DNA of 12,834 nt from assembly GCA_002307115.1 (NCBI GenBank), contig DBTP01000161.1:1-12834 (forward strand), read 5' to 3'. The notes beneath the pieces were generated by a model that was not told the origin of the DNA, did no database searches, and worked only from the letters and a program-made list of their open reading frames with translations. Source of the DNA: Fibrobacter sp. UBA1313 (GTDB lineage Bacteria; Fibrobacterota; Fibrobacteria; Fibrobacterales; Fibrobacteraceae). A program made the translations under genes and the position numbers. Shown in pieces: positions 12,472-12,834 of this stretch; the stretch's first letter is position 1; every line of letters begins with the position of its first letter.

Positions 12472-12834
12472 ATGATGCAGGGAACGATGCCTAGTAGAGA
12501 AACGTCCATTTTAATTCTTGCGGCAGGCCTGGGATCTAGGCTTCGACCCTTGACTTTGCAGATGCCAAAACCGTTGGTTCCTGTGGTGGATGCTTCGATT
12601 CTTGAGCATCAAGCTCGTTTGGCGCGGACACTTCCCGGTTTGAATTTGCATGTGAACGCTTATTATCTTGCTGATAAATTAAAAACGGCCGCAGACGCTA
12701 TTGGCTTTTCCAAAGTGTGGGTGGAGTTTCCGGAAATTCTGGGTACTGGCGGTCCCTTGCATCGTTTGTATGCAGCAGGGTGTCGCGGAGATTTTTTGGT
12801 GATGAATGGGGATTGCTATTGCCATTTTGACATT
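12472..12834 (+). CDS. Sugar-1-phosphate nucleotidyltransferase, MurU-like (cut by window end)
   Basis: First 121 residues of an NTP_transferase-fold enzyme that activates a sugar phosphate with a nucleoside triphosphate. The nucleotide-binding signature LAAGLGSRLRPLT (16-28) is followed by MPKPLVPV (31-38), ILGTGGPL and the metal-binding VMNGDCYCHFD near the window end. The order resembles MurU (MurNAc-1-phosphate uridylyltransferase) and related HddC/ManC enzymes; substrate cannot be told from this part. Three in-frame ATGs exist, at 12472 (touching the namZ stop), 12475 and 12487; AGGGA at 12479-12483 is only 3 nt from the last, so the start is uncertain. Its abutment to the namZ-like gene supports a MurNAc-recycling role. 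Confidence 0.85.
   Translation, partial: MMQGTMPSRETSILILAAGLGSRLRPLTLQMPKPLVPVVDASILEHQARLARTLPGLNLHVNAYYLADKLKTAADAIGFSKVWVEFPEILGTGGPLHRLYAAGCRGDFLVMNGDCYCHFDI

Overview
The window looks like ordinary chromosomal core sequence from a Gram-negative bacterium with moderate G+C. Supporting features are Lgt, a C-terminal-Phe envelope protein of the DUF2279 family, and separate groES/groEL. The mix of genes (bacterial PurO-type IMP cyclohydrolase, DUF2279, a DUF1343/NamZ homologue, dispersed housekeeping operons) fits the Fibrobacterota, possibly a Fibrobacter relative. That assignment is inference from protein resemblance and is not proven here. There are no tRNA or rRNA genes, insertion sequences, CRISPR arrays or phage genes that I can see.

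Layout. 1-693: groES and the 5' part of groEL, both on the minus strand. 694-1093: a 400-bp divergent intergenic region with a very good sigma-54 type promoter facing groES, a degenerate CIRCE-like dyad, two further dyads and a possible promoter for the plus-strand purO-like gene. 1094-1915: purO-like gene and its terminator. 1916-2110: non-coding or decayed sequence with a possible remnant of a protein C-terminus. 2111-4819: probable minus-strand operon orn, penicillin-binding transpeptidase, lgt. 4882-7085: plus-strand pair, a FabF-type ketoacyl-ACP synthase tightly coupled to a DUF2279 protein. 7221-8944: minus-strand alr-pgpA. 9049-11318: minus-strand ssb, hypothetical membrane protein, asd, closed by a clear terminator. 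11374-12834: plus-strand namZ-like gene followed directly by a sugar-1-phosphate nucleotidyltransferase cut by the window end.

How the genes fit together. Many products serve the cell envelope. Alr makes D-Ala and Asd feeds the diaminopimelate/lysine branch. The transpeptidase cross-links peptidoglycan and Lgt lipidates prolipoproteins. PgpA makes phosphatidylglycerol, which is the lipid donor for Lgt. FabF extends fatty acids. The NamZ-like and MurU-like pair suggests recycling of N-acetylmuramic acid. The rest are chaperonin, RNA turnover (Orn), ssDNA binding (SSB) and purine synthesis.

The most notable observations are the sigma-54 type promoter of groESL with upstream dyads, the apparently cytoplasmic NamZ homologue abutting a MurU-like gene, and the anti-Shine-Dalgarno sequence directly in front of the transpeptidase start codon. 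I saw no clearly new multi-gene system.
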